A DNA stretch of 64,000 nucleotides, from the NCBI RefSeq assembly GCF_036173105.1, contig NZ_CP108053.1, positions 2,046,001 to 2,110,000 of the forward strand, given 5' to 3'. Numbering within the stretch: position 1 is the stretch's first letter; each line of letters opens with the position of its first letter. Below the pieces are notes generated by a model. That model saw only the letters and a list, made by a program, of their open reading frames with translations, did no database searches and had not been told where the DNA came from. The stretch is from Streptomyces sp. NBC_00287. GTDB taxonomy: Bacteria > Actinomycetota > Actinomycetes > Streptomycetales > Streptomycetaceae. A program made the position numbers and the translations under genes. Positions 1 through 8,459 of this stretch are shown here, in pieces.

Positions 1-30
1 CCTGTAAGGGTGTTGACGATTCACCCTTGA

Positions 31-819
31 TTACTCTCCGAATCCAACCGATTTCAGGGCGAGTTGGACCACCGGCTGAGTAGTGGGCTGCGGCGAGCCA
101 CCGTCCGGCTCGACGGTCACAGCCAGTGACGTTGCGGAGGTGTCCAGGCCGGACGCGACCAAGGGCGTGTCGCCGTCGAAGAGCCCGAGGGAGCGCGGTT
201 GCGCGTCGGGGCGCATGACCCACAGTTGGTGCACGCGGTCGCCCGGAAGGTCGTCGTATCTGCCGAGGGTGACGACCGCGCTCCCCTCCGATGCGGAAGC
301 GATCACTCCGATACTCCGGCCCTCGGCGTCCTGCCCGGTGCTCGCGCGCGCGTCGGGAGCAGCGAGAACGTGGGCGATCTCACGCGCCTGCGCCCGCTCG
401 GCATCCAGCTGCTCCTGCGTCTGATTCGCCTGCACGGCGAACAGCGAGGCAACCACGAGCGCAGCGGCGGCCGTGGCGGTCGCGAACGGCACGAACAGAG
501 GCCGCCGCTCCCGCACCCGGGCCGGCGGCGCCTGCATCCCCCACACATGCGGCGGCAACTGCGGCTCCCGCGCCCGCACGGGCTCCTGAGCAGTCGTCCG
601 TACGGCGGCCAGGACCCGTTCGCGCAGCGCGGCCGGCGGCGGGGCGGACGTGGACCAGGCCAGCCGTACCGCGTCCTCGGACAGGGTCCGTACCTCGGCG
701 GCGCAGCGGTCGCACTTCTTCAGATGTTTCTCGAAGCGCACGCGCTCCCCCGGTTCCAGAGCGTCGAGGGCGTAGGGAGCGGCGAGGGAGTGGAGATCGC
801 CGCGGCGGAAGAGGCTCAT
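31..819 (-). CDS. rskA: RskA-like transmembrane anti-sigma factor
   Basis: Membrane anti-sigma factor expected to hold the adjacent ECF sigma factor inactive at the membrane. The 262-residue protein has an N-terminal zinc-binding anti-sigma motif H-x3-C-x2-C (H32, C36, C39), one membrane span at about residues 108-129, and a C-terminal extracytoplasmic RskA-type domain (about 140-262) containing the family-typical segment HQLWVMRPD. The start at 819 is chosen over the longer frame (837) because GGAGGTGCCGT lies directly before it and the ATG overlaps the sigma gene stop (ATGA), so the two are translationally coupled. Known for the family: release by regulated intramembrane proteolysis. The signal sensed here is not visible. 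Confidence 0.88.
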   Translation of the reverse strand: MSLFRRGDLHSLAAPYALDALEPGERVRFEKHLKKCDRCAAEVRTLSEDAVRLAWSTSAPPPAALRERVLAAVRTTAQEPVRAREPQLPPHVWGMQAPPARVRERRPLFVPFATATAAAALVVASLFAVQANQTQEQLDAERAQAREIAHVLAAPDARASTGQDAEGRSIGVIASASEGSAVVTLGRYDDLPGDRVHQLWVMRPDAQPRSLGLFDGDTPLVASGLDTSATSLAVTVEPDGGSPQPTTQPVVQLALKSVGFGE

Positions 820-1358
820 ACGGCACCTCCCAGGCATTCGCGCAGCCGGGTCAGCCCGTCCCGCATCCGCGTCTTGACCGTGCCCAGCGGCAGGGAGAGC
901 CGCTCGGCGACCTCACGGTAGGTGTAGCCGTCGTAGTAGGCGAGGGTGACGGACTGCCGTTGCAGGGCGGTGAGCCGGTCGAGACAGCGGCGCACCCACT
1001 CGCGCTCCAGGCCCGCCTCGACCTCCTCGGACACCTGGTCGAAGGCGGGGTGATGGGCCTTGCGTGCCTCGCGCTGCTCGCGTTCGCCGGCCGCGCGGGC
1101 GCTGCGCACCCGGTCCACGGCCCGGCGATGGGCGAGGGTGAGGATCCACGACAGGGCGCTGCCCCGGCCGGGGTCGAACCGCCCCGCTGACCGCCACATT
1201 TCCAGCAGCACCTCCTGCGCCACCTCCTCCGACTGGGCCGGGTCCCGCACGACCCGCCGCACAAGGCCGAACACCGGGCCCGACACGATCCCGTACAACT
1301 CCTCGAATGCCTTCTGGTCCCCACCCGCCACGAGCACCAGAAGCTCGTCCGCCTCCAA
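816..1358 (-). CDS. sigK: ECF RNA polymerase sigma factor, SigK type
   Basis: Extracytoplasmic-function sigma factor with region 2 (AFEELYGIVSGPVFGL through WILTLAHRRAVDRVR) and region 4 with helix-turn-helix (YTYREVAERLSLPLGTVKTR). Cognate of the RskA-like protein encoded just downstream. The open frame extends to a GTG at 1427, but that GTG sits inside a purine run and within a sequence that reads as a SigK promoter on this strand (CCATCC, 16-base spacer, CGAATA). A start at TTG 1358, with GGGAGGGGGAGACGAG immediately upstream, fits better and gives 180 residues; TTG at 1418 is an alternative. The promoter implies positive autoregulation. Divergent from the DUF4331 operon, which carries a matching promoter. 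Confidence 0.85.
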   Translation of the reverse strand: MEADELLVLVAGGDQKAFEELYGIVSGPVFGLVRRVVRDPAQSEEVAQEVLLEMWRSAGRFDPGRGSALSWILTLAHRRAVDRVRSARAAGEREQREARKAHHPAFDQVSEEVEAGLEREWVRRCLDRLTALQRQSVTLAYYDGYTYREVAERLSLPLGTVKTRMRDGLTRLRECLGGAV

Positions 1359-1409
1359 CTCGTCTCCCCCTCCCGCGAGACCGCATCTGGGCCGTCCCGC
1401 CCCACGAGG

Positions 1410-1437
1410 TATTCGCAACGCACCCACCTCCGGATGG
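1410..1437 (-). promoter_or_regulatory. SigK-type promoter for sigK-rskA
   Basis: On the minus strand CCATCC (1437-1432), a 16-base spacer and CGAATA (1415-1410). This matches the published mycobacterial SigK consensus (CCATCC, 16-17 bases, CCGAAT) except for one base. It would place the transcript start near 1403, downstream of the longest-frame GTG at 1427, which supports the later TTG start of sigK. Confidence 0.6.
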
Positions 1438-1500
1438 GGTTACGGATCAGAAGGTCGAAAACGCGGGTCGGCGGGCCGCCAAATCAGTTTCGGGTCGGAC

Positions 1501-1527
1501 CAATCCGCCCCGCACCCCGCTCCGAAT
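1501..1527 (+). promoter_or_regulatory. SigK-type promoter for the DUF4331 operon
   Basis: CAATCC (1501-1506), 15 bases, CCGAAT (1522-1527) on the plus strand. Spacing is identical to the sigK promoter on the opposite strand (which reads CCATCC, 15 bases, GCGAAT) and there is one mismatch in the -35. The predicted start, near 1534, lies about 30 bases before the ATG of the DUF4331 gene. Confidence 0.55.
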
Positions 1528-1565
1528 CCCGGTGCGTCAGGCAAGTTGAACCGAGGACGGACGGC

Positions 1566-3098
1566 ATGACACCTATCTCCAGGAGCGGCGCGGGACGCAC
1601 GAGTGTCGCGACCCTCATCTGTGGTGCGCTGGCCGCCGGGGGGCTCGCAGCCGCCGGCGTGACCGCGCTGGAACCGGGGGCGGCCTCCGCCTCCAGCCAC
1701 CGGGAGGCCCCGCTGATCTCGGGGACTCCGCAGTACGACAACACGGACGTGTACGCGTTCGTCAGCCCCGACAAGCCGGACACGACGACGATCGTCGCGA
1801 ACTGGATCCCCTTCGAGGAGCCGGCCGGCGGACCGAACTTCTTCACGTTCGCCGAGGACGCGCAGTACGACATCCACATCGACAACAACGGTGACGCGCA
1901 GGGTGAGCTGCTGTACCGGTTCACGTTCAAGACGCACACCAAGAACAAGAAGACGTTCCTGTACAACACCGGGCCCGTCGAGAGCCTCGACGATCCCGAC
2001 CTCAACGTCACGCAGACCTACGACATCGATCTGCTGCGGCTGAAGAACCAGCACCTGGTGTCGAAGACGAAGGTCGCCAACGATGTGCCGGTGGCGCCGT
2101 CGAACGTCGGCAAGGCGTCGATGCCGGACTACGCGAAGCTCCGCTCGCAGGCTGTCCATCAACTGGCCGGTGGCGCCTCGTCGTTCGCCGGTCAGGCCGA
2201 TGACCCGTTCTTCCTCGATCTGCGGGTCTTCGACCTGCTGTACGGGGGGAATCTGAGCGAGGTCGGAAACGACACGCTCAAGGGGTACAACGTCAACTCG
2301 ATCGCCCTTCAGGTGCCTACGCACATGATCACGGAGTCGGCCGAGCAGCCGATCGTGGGGATCTGGTCGACCACCCAGCGGAAGAATGCGCAGGGGCACT
2401 TCGCTCAGGTCTCCCGGCTGGGGATGCCGCTCGTGAACGAGGTCGTCAATCCGATCAAGGACAAGGACAAGTTCAACGCGAGCGCGCCCTGGAACGACTC
2501 GCAGTTCCTGAAGAACGTGACCAATCCGGAGCTGCCGAAGCTCATCGAGGCGATCTACAAGATTCCGGCGCCTGCTGAGCCTCGGAACGACCTCGTCGAT
2601 GTGTTCCTGAAGGGTGTGAAGGGGCTCAATCAGCCTCCGCATGTGCGGCCCGCGGAGGAGCTGCGGCTGAACACGTCCATCAAGCCGGCCGCCGAGCCGA
2701 AGCGGCTGGGTGTGCTGGACGGGGACAACTCCGGGTTTCCCAACGGGCGTCGGCTGACGGATGACGTGATCGATGCGTCGCTTCAGGTGGTCGAGGGTGA
2801 ACTGGTCGGCGCCAAGAACGACTTGGGGGATGCCGTCGACAAGAACGACAAGGAGTTCGAGAAGGCGTTCCCGTATGTGGCGCTGCCGACGGAGGGGTCT
2901 CGGGGGCCGCTGGCGAAGGGGACGTCCGGGGGGAATGACGTACGGAATCAGCTCGGAGACGCGTTGTCGCCTGCCGGTTCCAGCAGTTCGTCCGACACCA
3001 CGCTGATCGCGGCTTCCGCGGGTGCGGGGGCTATCGGGGTCGTTTTGATCGGGTCCGGGTTGCTCTGGTGGCGGCGGATGCGGGAGCGGGCGTACTAG
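1566..3098 (+). CDS. DUF4331 family secreted, C-terminally membrane-anchored protein
   Basis: 510-residue exported protein of unknown biochemical function. The N-terminus has a charged start and a hydrophobic segment (LICGALAAGGLAAAGVTAL) ending near ASASSHREAP, the typical beginning of a DUF4331 domain, which fills most of the chain. The C-terminus has one membrane span (IAASAGAGAIGVVLIGSG) followed by an Arg-rich tail, so the protein likely faces outward from the membrane. The ATG at 1566 is chosen because the frame upstream lacks signal-peptide character and GAGG precedes this ATG. First gene after a SigK-like promoter; TPR and Ni/Co-transporter genes follow, suggesting one stress regulon. 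Substrate or ligand cannot be read from sequence. Confidence 0.85.
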   Translation: MTPISRSGAGRTSVATLICGALAAGGLAAAGVTALEPGAASASSHREAPLISGTPQYDNTDVYAFVSPDKPDTTTIVANWIPFEEPAGGPNFFTFAEDAQYDIHIDNNGDAQGELLYRFTFKTHTKNKKTFLYNTGPVESLDDPDLNVTQTYDIDLLRLKNQHLVSKTKVANDVPVAPSNVGKASMPDYAKLRSQAVHQLAGGASSFAGQADDPFFLDLRVFDLLYGGNLSEVGNDTLKGYNVNSIALQVPTHMITESAEQPIVGIWSTTQRKNAQGHFAQVSRLGMPLVNEVVNPIKDKDKFNASAPWNDSQFLKNVTNPELPKLIEAIYKIPAPAEPRNDLVDVFLKGVKGLNQPPHVRPAEELRLNTSIKPAAEPKRLGVLDGDNSGFPNGRRLTDDVIDASLQVVEGELVGAKNDLGDAVDKNDKEFEKAFPYVALPTEGSRGPLAKGTSGGNDVRNQLGDALSPAGSSSSSDTTLIAASAGAGAIGVVLIGSGLLWWRRMRERAY

Positions 3099-3183
3099 GC
3101 GCCGTTGGGGTGCGGGGTTCTTCGCCCCGCGCCCCTGACCGGCACTGTCGGACCCTTTCTCGGCAAGTGATCTAGGAGTCGTC

Positions 3184-4482
3184 ATGAACTCGCGCGTTCA
3201 ACTTGGCCTGTGTGCTGGGCTGTTGGCCGTTGCGCTTACGGCAGGGGCCGTTGCTTTCGGAGGCGGGCGGGAGGTTTCGGGGCGGGGGGTCGGCGCTGTG
3301 TCGGCGGTGGCGCTGATGGCCGGTGACCTTGAGGCGCTTCAGGCCCATCTCCGGGAGCAGCCACGGGACTTCGGCGGGTGGGCCTCTCTTGGGCTCGCCT
3401 ATGTCGAGCAGGCTCGTATCAACGGTGACCCCTCGCGGTATCCGCACGCCGCGCAGGCGCTGAAGCGGTCCCTCTCGCTGGAGCCCGGTAATGATCAGGC
3501 CCTTGCCGGGCAGGCCGCGCTGGCTGCCGCCCGGCATGACTTCCCGGATGCCCTCACGTACGCGGATCGGGCCCTGGACGCCAACCCCTACAACGAGCGC
3601 GCCCTGGCCACCCGTATCGACGCCCTCGTCGAGCTCGGCCGTTACGACGATGCCGCCGAGGCCGCCGACGTCGCCGATGCGCGGCGGCCGGGCGTCCCCG
3701 TCTTCACACGGTATGCGTACGTGCACGAGCTGCGCGGTGATGTGAAGACCGCGCGGCGGGTGCTGGAGCAGGCCCTGTCCTCCGCCACCTCTCCCTCGGA
3801 CGTGGCGTTCGTGGCCACGCAGCTCGGTCAACTCGCCTGGAACCAGGGCGACTACGAGGAGGCGCTCGCGCAGTACGCGCGCGCTCTCGCCGCCGACGAC
3901 ACCTATCTGCCCGCTCTGGAGGGCCGTGCCCGTGCGCAGGCCGCCAGTGGGGAAGAGGGCGCGGCCGTGAAGGGCATGGAGGCCGTCGTCGCGCGGTCTC
4001 CGCTCCCCGGGCCGCTCGTCGTGCTCGGGGAGTTGTACGAGGCCGACGGGCAAGAGGACCGGGCCCGCGACCAGTACGCCCTCGTCGACGCCTGGACGGC
4101 GCTCGCCCGGGCCAACGGTGTCAACGCCGACCTCGACACCGCCCTGGCGGCGGCCGACCACGGCGACAAGGCCGCCGCCCTGCGCGCGGCCCGCGCCGAG
4201 TGGGACCGTCGCCGCACCGTGCACACCGCGGACGCCCTCGCCTGGGCGCTGCACGCGAGCGGGAGGGACGAGGAGGCGCTGCCCTATGCCCGCCGGGCCA
4301 CGGCCACCGGCTACCGCAATGCCGCGTTCCTCTACCACCGGGGCATGATCGAGCGCGCCACGGGCGACGAGCGGGACGCCGAGAAGCACCTCACCAAAGC
4401 CCTACGCCTCAACCCCGGCTTCTCACCACTGGGCGCCCGCGAGGCCCGTGCCGCCCTCAAGGACCTGGAGGCGGGCGAGTGA
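3184..4482 (+). CDS. Tetratricopeptide-repeat protein with N-terminal signal or anchor
   Basis: 432-residue protein: an N-terminal hydrophobic segment (LGLCAGLLAVALTAGAVAF) then helical TPR-like repeats from about residue 50 to the end, for example GWASLGLAYVEQARINGDPS, ERALATRIDALVELGRYDDA and YHRGMIERATGDERDAEKHL. TPR arrays bind other proteins, so an extracytoplasmic scaffold role is the likely reading; no catalytic domain is present. The start is set by GGAG in taggagtcgtcATG. The gene lies 85 bp after the DUF4331 gene, and its TGA overlaps the GTG start of the transporter gene (GTGA), so the downstream pair is translationally coupled. Confidence 0.85.
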   Translation: MNSRVQLGLCAGLLAVALTAGAVAFGGGREVSGRGVGAVSAVALMAGDLEALQAHLREQPRDFGGWASLGLAYVEQARINGDPSRYPHAAQALKRSLSLEPGNDQALAGQAALAAARHDFPDALTYADRALDANPYNERALATRIDALVELGRYDDAAEAADVADARRPGVPVFTRYAYVHELRGDVKTARRVLEQALSSATSPSDVAFVATQLGQLAWNQGDYEEALAQYARALAADDTYLPALEGRARAQAASGEEGAAVKGMEAVVARSPLPGPLVVLGELYEADGQEDRARDQYALVDAWTALARANGVNADLDTALAAADHGDKAAALRAARAEWDRRRTVHTADALAWALHASGRDEEALPYARRATATGYRNAAFLYHRGMIERATGDERDAEKHLTKALRLNPGFSPLGAREARAALKDLEAGE

Positions 4483-5993
4483 CCCTCCGTCGTCTGGTCG
4501 CCTCCGGCGCGGCCGTGCTCACGGCCGTCGGCGCGCTCGTGCTGGCCGCCTCCCCGCCCGCGAGCGCGCACCCGCTCGGCAACTTCACCGTCAACCGTTA
4601 CGACGGTCTCGTCGCCGCGCCCGGCGCCCTGCGCGTGGACCATGTCGAGGACCTCGCCGAGATCCCGGCGACCCAGGCCGAGCCGGACATCCAGCGGCTG
4701 GGCCTCGACGAGTGGGCCGAGCGGCGGTGTTCAACCGCCGCCCGGGACAGCGCCCTCACCGTCGACGGCCGGAGCGTCACCCTCACCGTCGAGACCAGTC
4801 ACGCGCGCGTGGGGCCCGGGCAGGCCGGGCTCGACACCCTGCGCGTGGAGTGTGCGCTCAGCGCTCCGTTGCCCGACGGCGACCGTCTGGCGCTCGACTT
4901 CCGTGCCGCCGGTGCGGAGTCCGGGCCCGGCTGGCGGGAGATCACCGCGCGCGGCGACCGGATGACGCTCAGCGCCTCCGACGTACCGAAGGAGTCGCTG
5001 TCCGGCGAGCTCACCGACTACCCGGAGGAGTTGCTCTCCTCCCCCGCCGACACCGCGACCGCCTCCCTGAGCGTGCGGCCCGGCGGCCCCGCGCTGGCCG
5101 ATGAGGAGCGGGACGCGCCCGCCGCCTCCGTGCTGCCGCGTGGCGCCGACCGCTGGACGCGGGCCCTGGACTCGCTGGTGGCCCGCGAGGAGCTCACCGT
5201 CGGCTTCGCTGCCCTCGCCCTGTTCCTGTCGGTCGGCCTCGGCGCGCTGCACGCCATTGCCCCGGGCCACGGCAAGACGCTCATGGCGGCGGTGGCCACG
5301 GCCCGCGGCGGACAGGCCCGGATGAAGGACGTCCTGCCGCTCGCCGCCTCGGTGACGGTCACCCACACCCTGGGCGTGATCGCCCTGGGCCTGCTGGTCA
5401 CGGCCGGCTCGGCCGCGGCGCCGTCCGTCATCGCCTGGCTGGGCATCGCCAGCGGCGCCCTGGTCACGGCGGCGGGCGCGACGCTCGTACGACGGGCCCG
5501 GCACCGAAGGAGCCACCAGCACTCCCACGAGCACGTACGCACGCCCGTCCTGGTCGGCGCGCACACGCATGAGCACGAGCACACCCACACGCATGAGCAC
5601 ACCCACACGCACACCCACGGCGGTCACACCCACACCCACTCCACCGCACCCACCGTGCGCGGCACGATCCTCCTCGGGTTCGCCGGAGGGCTCGTGCCCA
5701 GTCCCTCGGCCATCGTGGTCCTGGTCGGTGCCGCCGCGCTCGGGCACGCCTGGTTCGGGCTGCTGCTCGTCGTGGCGTACGGGGTCGGGCTGGCGCTCAC
5801 CCTCACCGCGGCGGGGTTCGCCGTCGTACGGCTGGGGGCCGGGGCGAGCCGGGTGCTGGAGCGGCGTCCGCGCTGGGCCGCTCATCCACTGGCGGCTCTG
5901 GTCCGCCGTACCGCACCGCTGTTGTCCGCGTGGGTCGTCGTAGCTCTTGGGGCCGGATTGGTGCTCAAGGGGGCGGCATCCGCATTCGGTTGA
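4479..5993 (+). CDS. NicO/RcnA-like nickel/cobalt transporter with His-rich loop
   Basis: 504-residue membrane protein. After a signal-like N-terminus ending at ASAHPLG comes an extracytoplasmic domain (about 30-235), then a NicO/RcnA-type transporter with the family motif HAIAPGHGKTLMAA, multiple membrane spans, and a loop near residues 341-390 with 18 histidines in HT/EH repeats. Such loops bind transition metals. Members of this superfamily either import or export Ni/Co; direction cannot be decided here. The GTG start at 4479 overlaps the upstream stop. The long N-terminal domain is not part of the classical RcnA core. Probably in one operon with the DUF4331 and TPR genes. Confidence 0.82.
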   Translation: MTLRRLVASGAAVLTAVGALVLAASPPASAHPLGNFTVNRYDGLVAAPGALRVDHVEDLAEIPATQAEPDIQRLGLDEWAERRCSTAARDSALTVDGRSVTLTVETSHARVGPGQAGLDTLRVECALSAPLPDGDRLALDFRAAGAESGPGWREITARGDRMTLSASDVPKESLSGELTDYPEELLSSPADTATASLSVRPGGPALADEERDAPAASVLPRGADRWTRALDSLVAREELTVGFAALALFLSVGLGALHAIAPGHGKTLMAAVATARGGQARMKDVLPLAASVTVTHTLGVIALGLLVTAGSAAAPSVIAWLGIASGALVTAAGATLVRRARHRRSHQHSHEHVRTPVLVGAHTHEHEHTHTHEHTHTHTHGGHTHTHSTAPTVRGTILLGFAGGLVPSPSAIVVLVGAAALGHAWFGLLLVVAYGVGLALTLTAAGFAVVRLGAGASRVLERRPRWAAHPLAALVRRTAPLLSAWVVVALGAGLVLKGAASAFG

Positions 5994-6026
5994 GCTACTT
6001 TGTGAGGAAAAGGAGATTTCGCGCGC

Positions 6027-7634
6027 ATGCGAATGGGGGCGCCCGTGTCCGACGCACCGGGCAGTGAACGAGTGATCGCGGGCCGCTACCGTCTCCTGTC
6101 CCCGCTCGGCGAGGGCGGCATGGGGACGGTCTGGCGCGCCCGGGACGAGGTGCTGCACCGCGAGGTCGCCGTGAAGGAGGTACGCGCCCCGCACGGTCTG
6201 CCGGCCGCCGAGGTGGAGCGGATGTACGCCCGTCTGGAGCGCGAGGCGTGGGCGGCGGCGCGGGTGGCGAACCGCAATGTGGTGACGGTGTACGACGTGG
6301 CCACGCAGGACGGCCGGCCGTGGATCGTGATGGAGCTGGTGCGCGGGATCTCGCTCGCCGAGCTCCTGGACGCCGAGGGTCCGTTGCCTCCGCAGCGCGC
6401 GGCGCACATCGGGGCCGAGGTGCTGGCGGCGCTGCGGGCCGCGCACGGGGCCGGGGTGCTGCACCGGGATGTGAAGCCGGCCAACGTCCTGCTGGCGAAC
6501 GACGGCCGGGTGGTGCTGACCGACTTCGGGATCGCCATGGTGGAGGGCAGTTCCGCGCTGACGATGACCGGCGAGGTGATCGGCTCGCCCGAGTTCCTCG
6601 CCCCGGAGCGGGCGCTGGGACGCACGCCCGGTCCCGAGTCCGATCTGTGGTCGCTCGGTGTGCTGCTGTACGCGGCGGTCGAGGGGAACTCCCCCTTCCG
6701 TCAGGACACCCCGCTGAGCACCCTGCGCGCGATCGTCGACGAGGAGCTGCCGCCGCCGCACCGGGCCGGTCCGCTCGCCCCCGTCATCGAGGGACTGCTG
6801 CGCAAGGACCCCGCCGAGCGGCTGTCGGCCGAGCAGGCCGAGCAGGAGCTGCGGATCATCGGCGCGGGCGGCACACCCCGCGCGGGCACGGTCCGGGCGG
6901 CGCCCTACGCCCCGACGATCGCGGCACACCAGCAGCCGCCGACGCCGACCCCGCCGATGCCGTACGCCGGTGCGCCCACCACGCCCACCACGCCGACGAC
7001 CCCCACCGGCCCCGAGCGCCCCGACCGCAACCGCCGTGCCGCCGTCGTCCTGGTCGCGGGCCTGGTCGCGCTGGCGCTCGCGCTGGCCGGTCTGACGTAC
7101 GCGCTGCTGAACCGGGAGGACAACGGCGGTGAGGCCGGAGGCGGCACCACGAGCGAGCCCGAGACACGGACCACGCCGACGGAGACCGGCGAGAAGGACA
7201 CCCCGACGCCGACTCCGAGCGAGAGTCCGACGAAGTCGACCCCGCCGCCGCAGTCCGTGCAGGTGTCGCTGGCCGGGGCGAACACGGAGTACGAGGGGGT
7301 CTGTCCGCCGCCGGAGGCCGAGGCTCCGGCCTTCACGGCCACGTTCACGGTGGGCCGGCTCCCCGCGGAGGTCAGCTATCGCTGGGTCTCGCGGGACGGC
7401 GATGTCATGGACCAGGGCTGGAAGACGCTGTCGTTCCCCGAGGGAGGCTCCCGCACCAAGCAGGACCGGGTGTTCGTGACGACGGGCGAGGAGAGCGGGA
7501 GCCTCGAGAACGAGATCAGCGTCGAGGTCCGGGACCCGGTCGAGTCGACGTCCAACTCGGTCCCGTTCTCGATCACTTGTGAGACGGAGACCCCGACGGA
7601 CGGGGTCTCCCCTTCCCCTTCACCGAGCTACTGA
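6027..7634 (+). CDS. Membrane-anchored Ser/Thr protein kinase (Hanks type)
   Basis: 535-residue receptor-like kinase. Kinase domain about 21-280: glycine loop GEGGMGTVW, invariant Lys50 in VAVKEV, catalytic HRDVKPANVLL near 146 and DFGIA near 166. A Pro/Thr-rich linker (TTPTTPTTPT) leads to one membrane span (about 338-361), a second Thr/Pro-rich stretch and an extracellular C-terminal domain of about 110 residues with no PASTA repeat. AAGGAG lies about 12 bases before ATG 6027; ATG 6033 is an equally possible start. The gene follows the transporter by 33 bp on the same strand, so co-transcription is possible. The extracellular domain is not recognised and presumably senses or binds something at the surface. 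Confidence 0.9.
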   Translation: MRMGAPVSDAPGSERVIAGRYRLLSPLGEGGMGTVWRARDEVLHREVAVKEVRAPHGLPAAEVERMYARLEREAWAAARVANRNVVTVYDVATQDGRPWIVMELVRGISLAELLDAEGPLPPQRAAHIGAEVLAALRAAHGAGVLHRDVKPANVLLANDGRVVLTDFGIAMVEGSSALTMTGEVIGSPEFLAPERALGRTPGPESDLWSLGVLLYAAVEGNSPFRQDTPLSTLRAIVDEELPPPHRAGPLAPVIEGLLRKDPAERLSAEQAEQELRIIGAGGTPRAGTVRAAPYAPTIAAHQQPPTPTPPMPYAGAPTTPTTPTTPTGPERPDRNRRAAVVLVAGLVALALALAGLTYALLNREDNGGEAGGGTTSEPETRTTPTETGEKDTPTPTPSESPTKSTPPPQSVQVSLAGANTEYEGVCPPPEAEAPAFTATFTVGRLPAEVSYRWVSRDGDVMDQGWKTLSFPEGGSRTKQDRVFVTTGEESGSLENEISVEVRDPVESTSNSVPFSITCETETPTDGVSPSPSPSY

Positions 7635-7664
7635 AGGAACCGAGCTACTGAGAAGCGGAACCGA

Positions 7665-8459
7665 TCAGGCCGCGCTGTTCAGGACCGGCAGATAGCCGCC
7701 GGACTGGCCGGGCGCGGTCGGGTGGTACGACTCGCCGATGTTGAGCCAGTTGACGCTGTGCAGCCAGGAGCTGCCGGAGCAGATCTCATGGCCGGTGAAG
7801 GTGGTGCGGACGTCGCCGAACGTGAAGGAGTACGCGGCGGCGCGACGGGCGACGGCGGCGTCCAGGTAGTCGGCCGCGTCGTTGATGGCCTTGCGCTTGG
7901 TCTCCGACAGGCCGAGGCACGACTGGCCGAGCTTGTAGAAGCGCGGGTAGCCGAGCACGACGACATGGGCGTTGGGCGCCTTGGCGCGGATCGCCGAGTA
8001 GACGTTGTTGAGCTGGCCGGGCAGCGTCGAGTCGACGTACGCCTTGGCGGTGTTGATGCGCGAGATGCAGGAGCTGTCGGACTGGAGCACACAGGTCGTC
8101 ATGACGTCGGCGAACCCGGCGTCGTTGCCGCCGACGCTGATGGAGACCAGGGCGGTACTGGAGTTGAGCGGGCCCATCTGGTTGGCCAGAACATCACCCG
8201 TTCGGGCGCCCGAGCAGGCGGTGAAGGCGAACGACGAGGGTGAGTTGGCGGCCGCCCAGAGGTACGGGTGGGCCTTCGTGCTGCGCTTGCAGTCGCCGCT
8301 GGAGCTGATGTAGCTCCCGGCGCCGACGCCTGATGCGTAGGAGTCACCGAGCGCCACATAGGGGCCGGTGGCGGCCTGGGCCGAGCCGGCGCCGGTGAGC
8401 ACGGCGCCGGCGGCGAGGAGGAGCGAGCTGACGTAAACGGCAATTCGGGAACGTCTCAT
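7665..8459 (-). CDS. Secreted SGNH/GDSL-family esterase
   Basis: 264-residue secreted hydrolase with a signal peptide ending near GSAQAA. SGNH blocks: nucleophile S40 in ALGDSYASG, oxyanion block with N in SISVGGND, and catalytic H246 in SYHPTAPGQ. Paired cysteines fit an extracellular, disulfide-stabilised fold as in Streptomyces SGNH esterases of the SCO1725 type. The start at 8459 is chosen because GGGAGGTTCC sits directly before ATG and a signal peptide begins there; the longer frame adds 32 unlikely residues. It converges on the kinase gene with a 30-bp gap and diverges from the S8 protease gene. Confidence 0.9.
   Translation of the reverse strand: MRRSRIAVYVSSLLLAAGAVLTGAGSAQAATGPYVALGDSYASGVGAGSYISSSGDCKRSTKAHPYLWAAANSPSSFAFTACSGARTGDVLANQMGPLNSSTALVSISVGGNDAGFADVMTTCVLQSDSSCISRINTAKAYVDSTLPGQLNNVYSAIRAKAPNAHVVVLGYPRFYKLGQSCLGLSETKRKAINDAADYLDAAVARRAAAYSFTFGDVRTTFTGHEICSGSSWLHSVNWLNIGESYHPTAPGQSGGYLPVLNSAA

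Noticed and set aside
1440..3185. 581-codon minus-strand frame antisense to the DUF4331 gene
   Set aside because: Antisense shadow with repetitive Arg/Val/Asp sequence and no ribosome site; the plus-strand gene has a signal peptide and a clear family match.
5503..5643. Repeat-rich CACACC stretch as a possible DNA repeat or CRISPR-like array
   Set aside because: It simply encodes the His/Thr/Glu metal loop of the Ni/Co-type transporter; there are no spacers.
6905..7270. Thr/Pro codon repeats in the kinase gene as mini-satellite
   Set aside because: Irregular at base level and typical of extracytoplasmic linkers in Streptomyces kinases.
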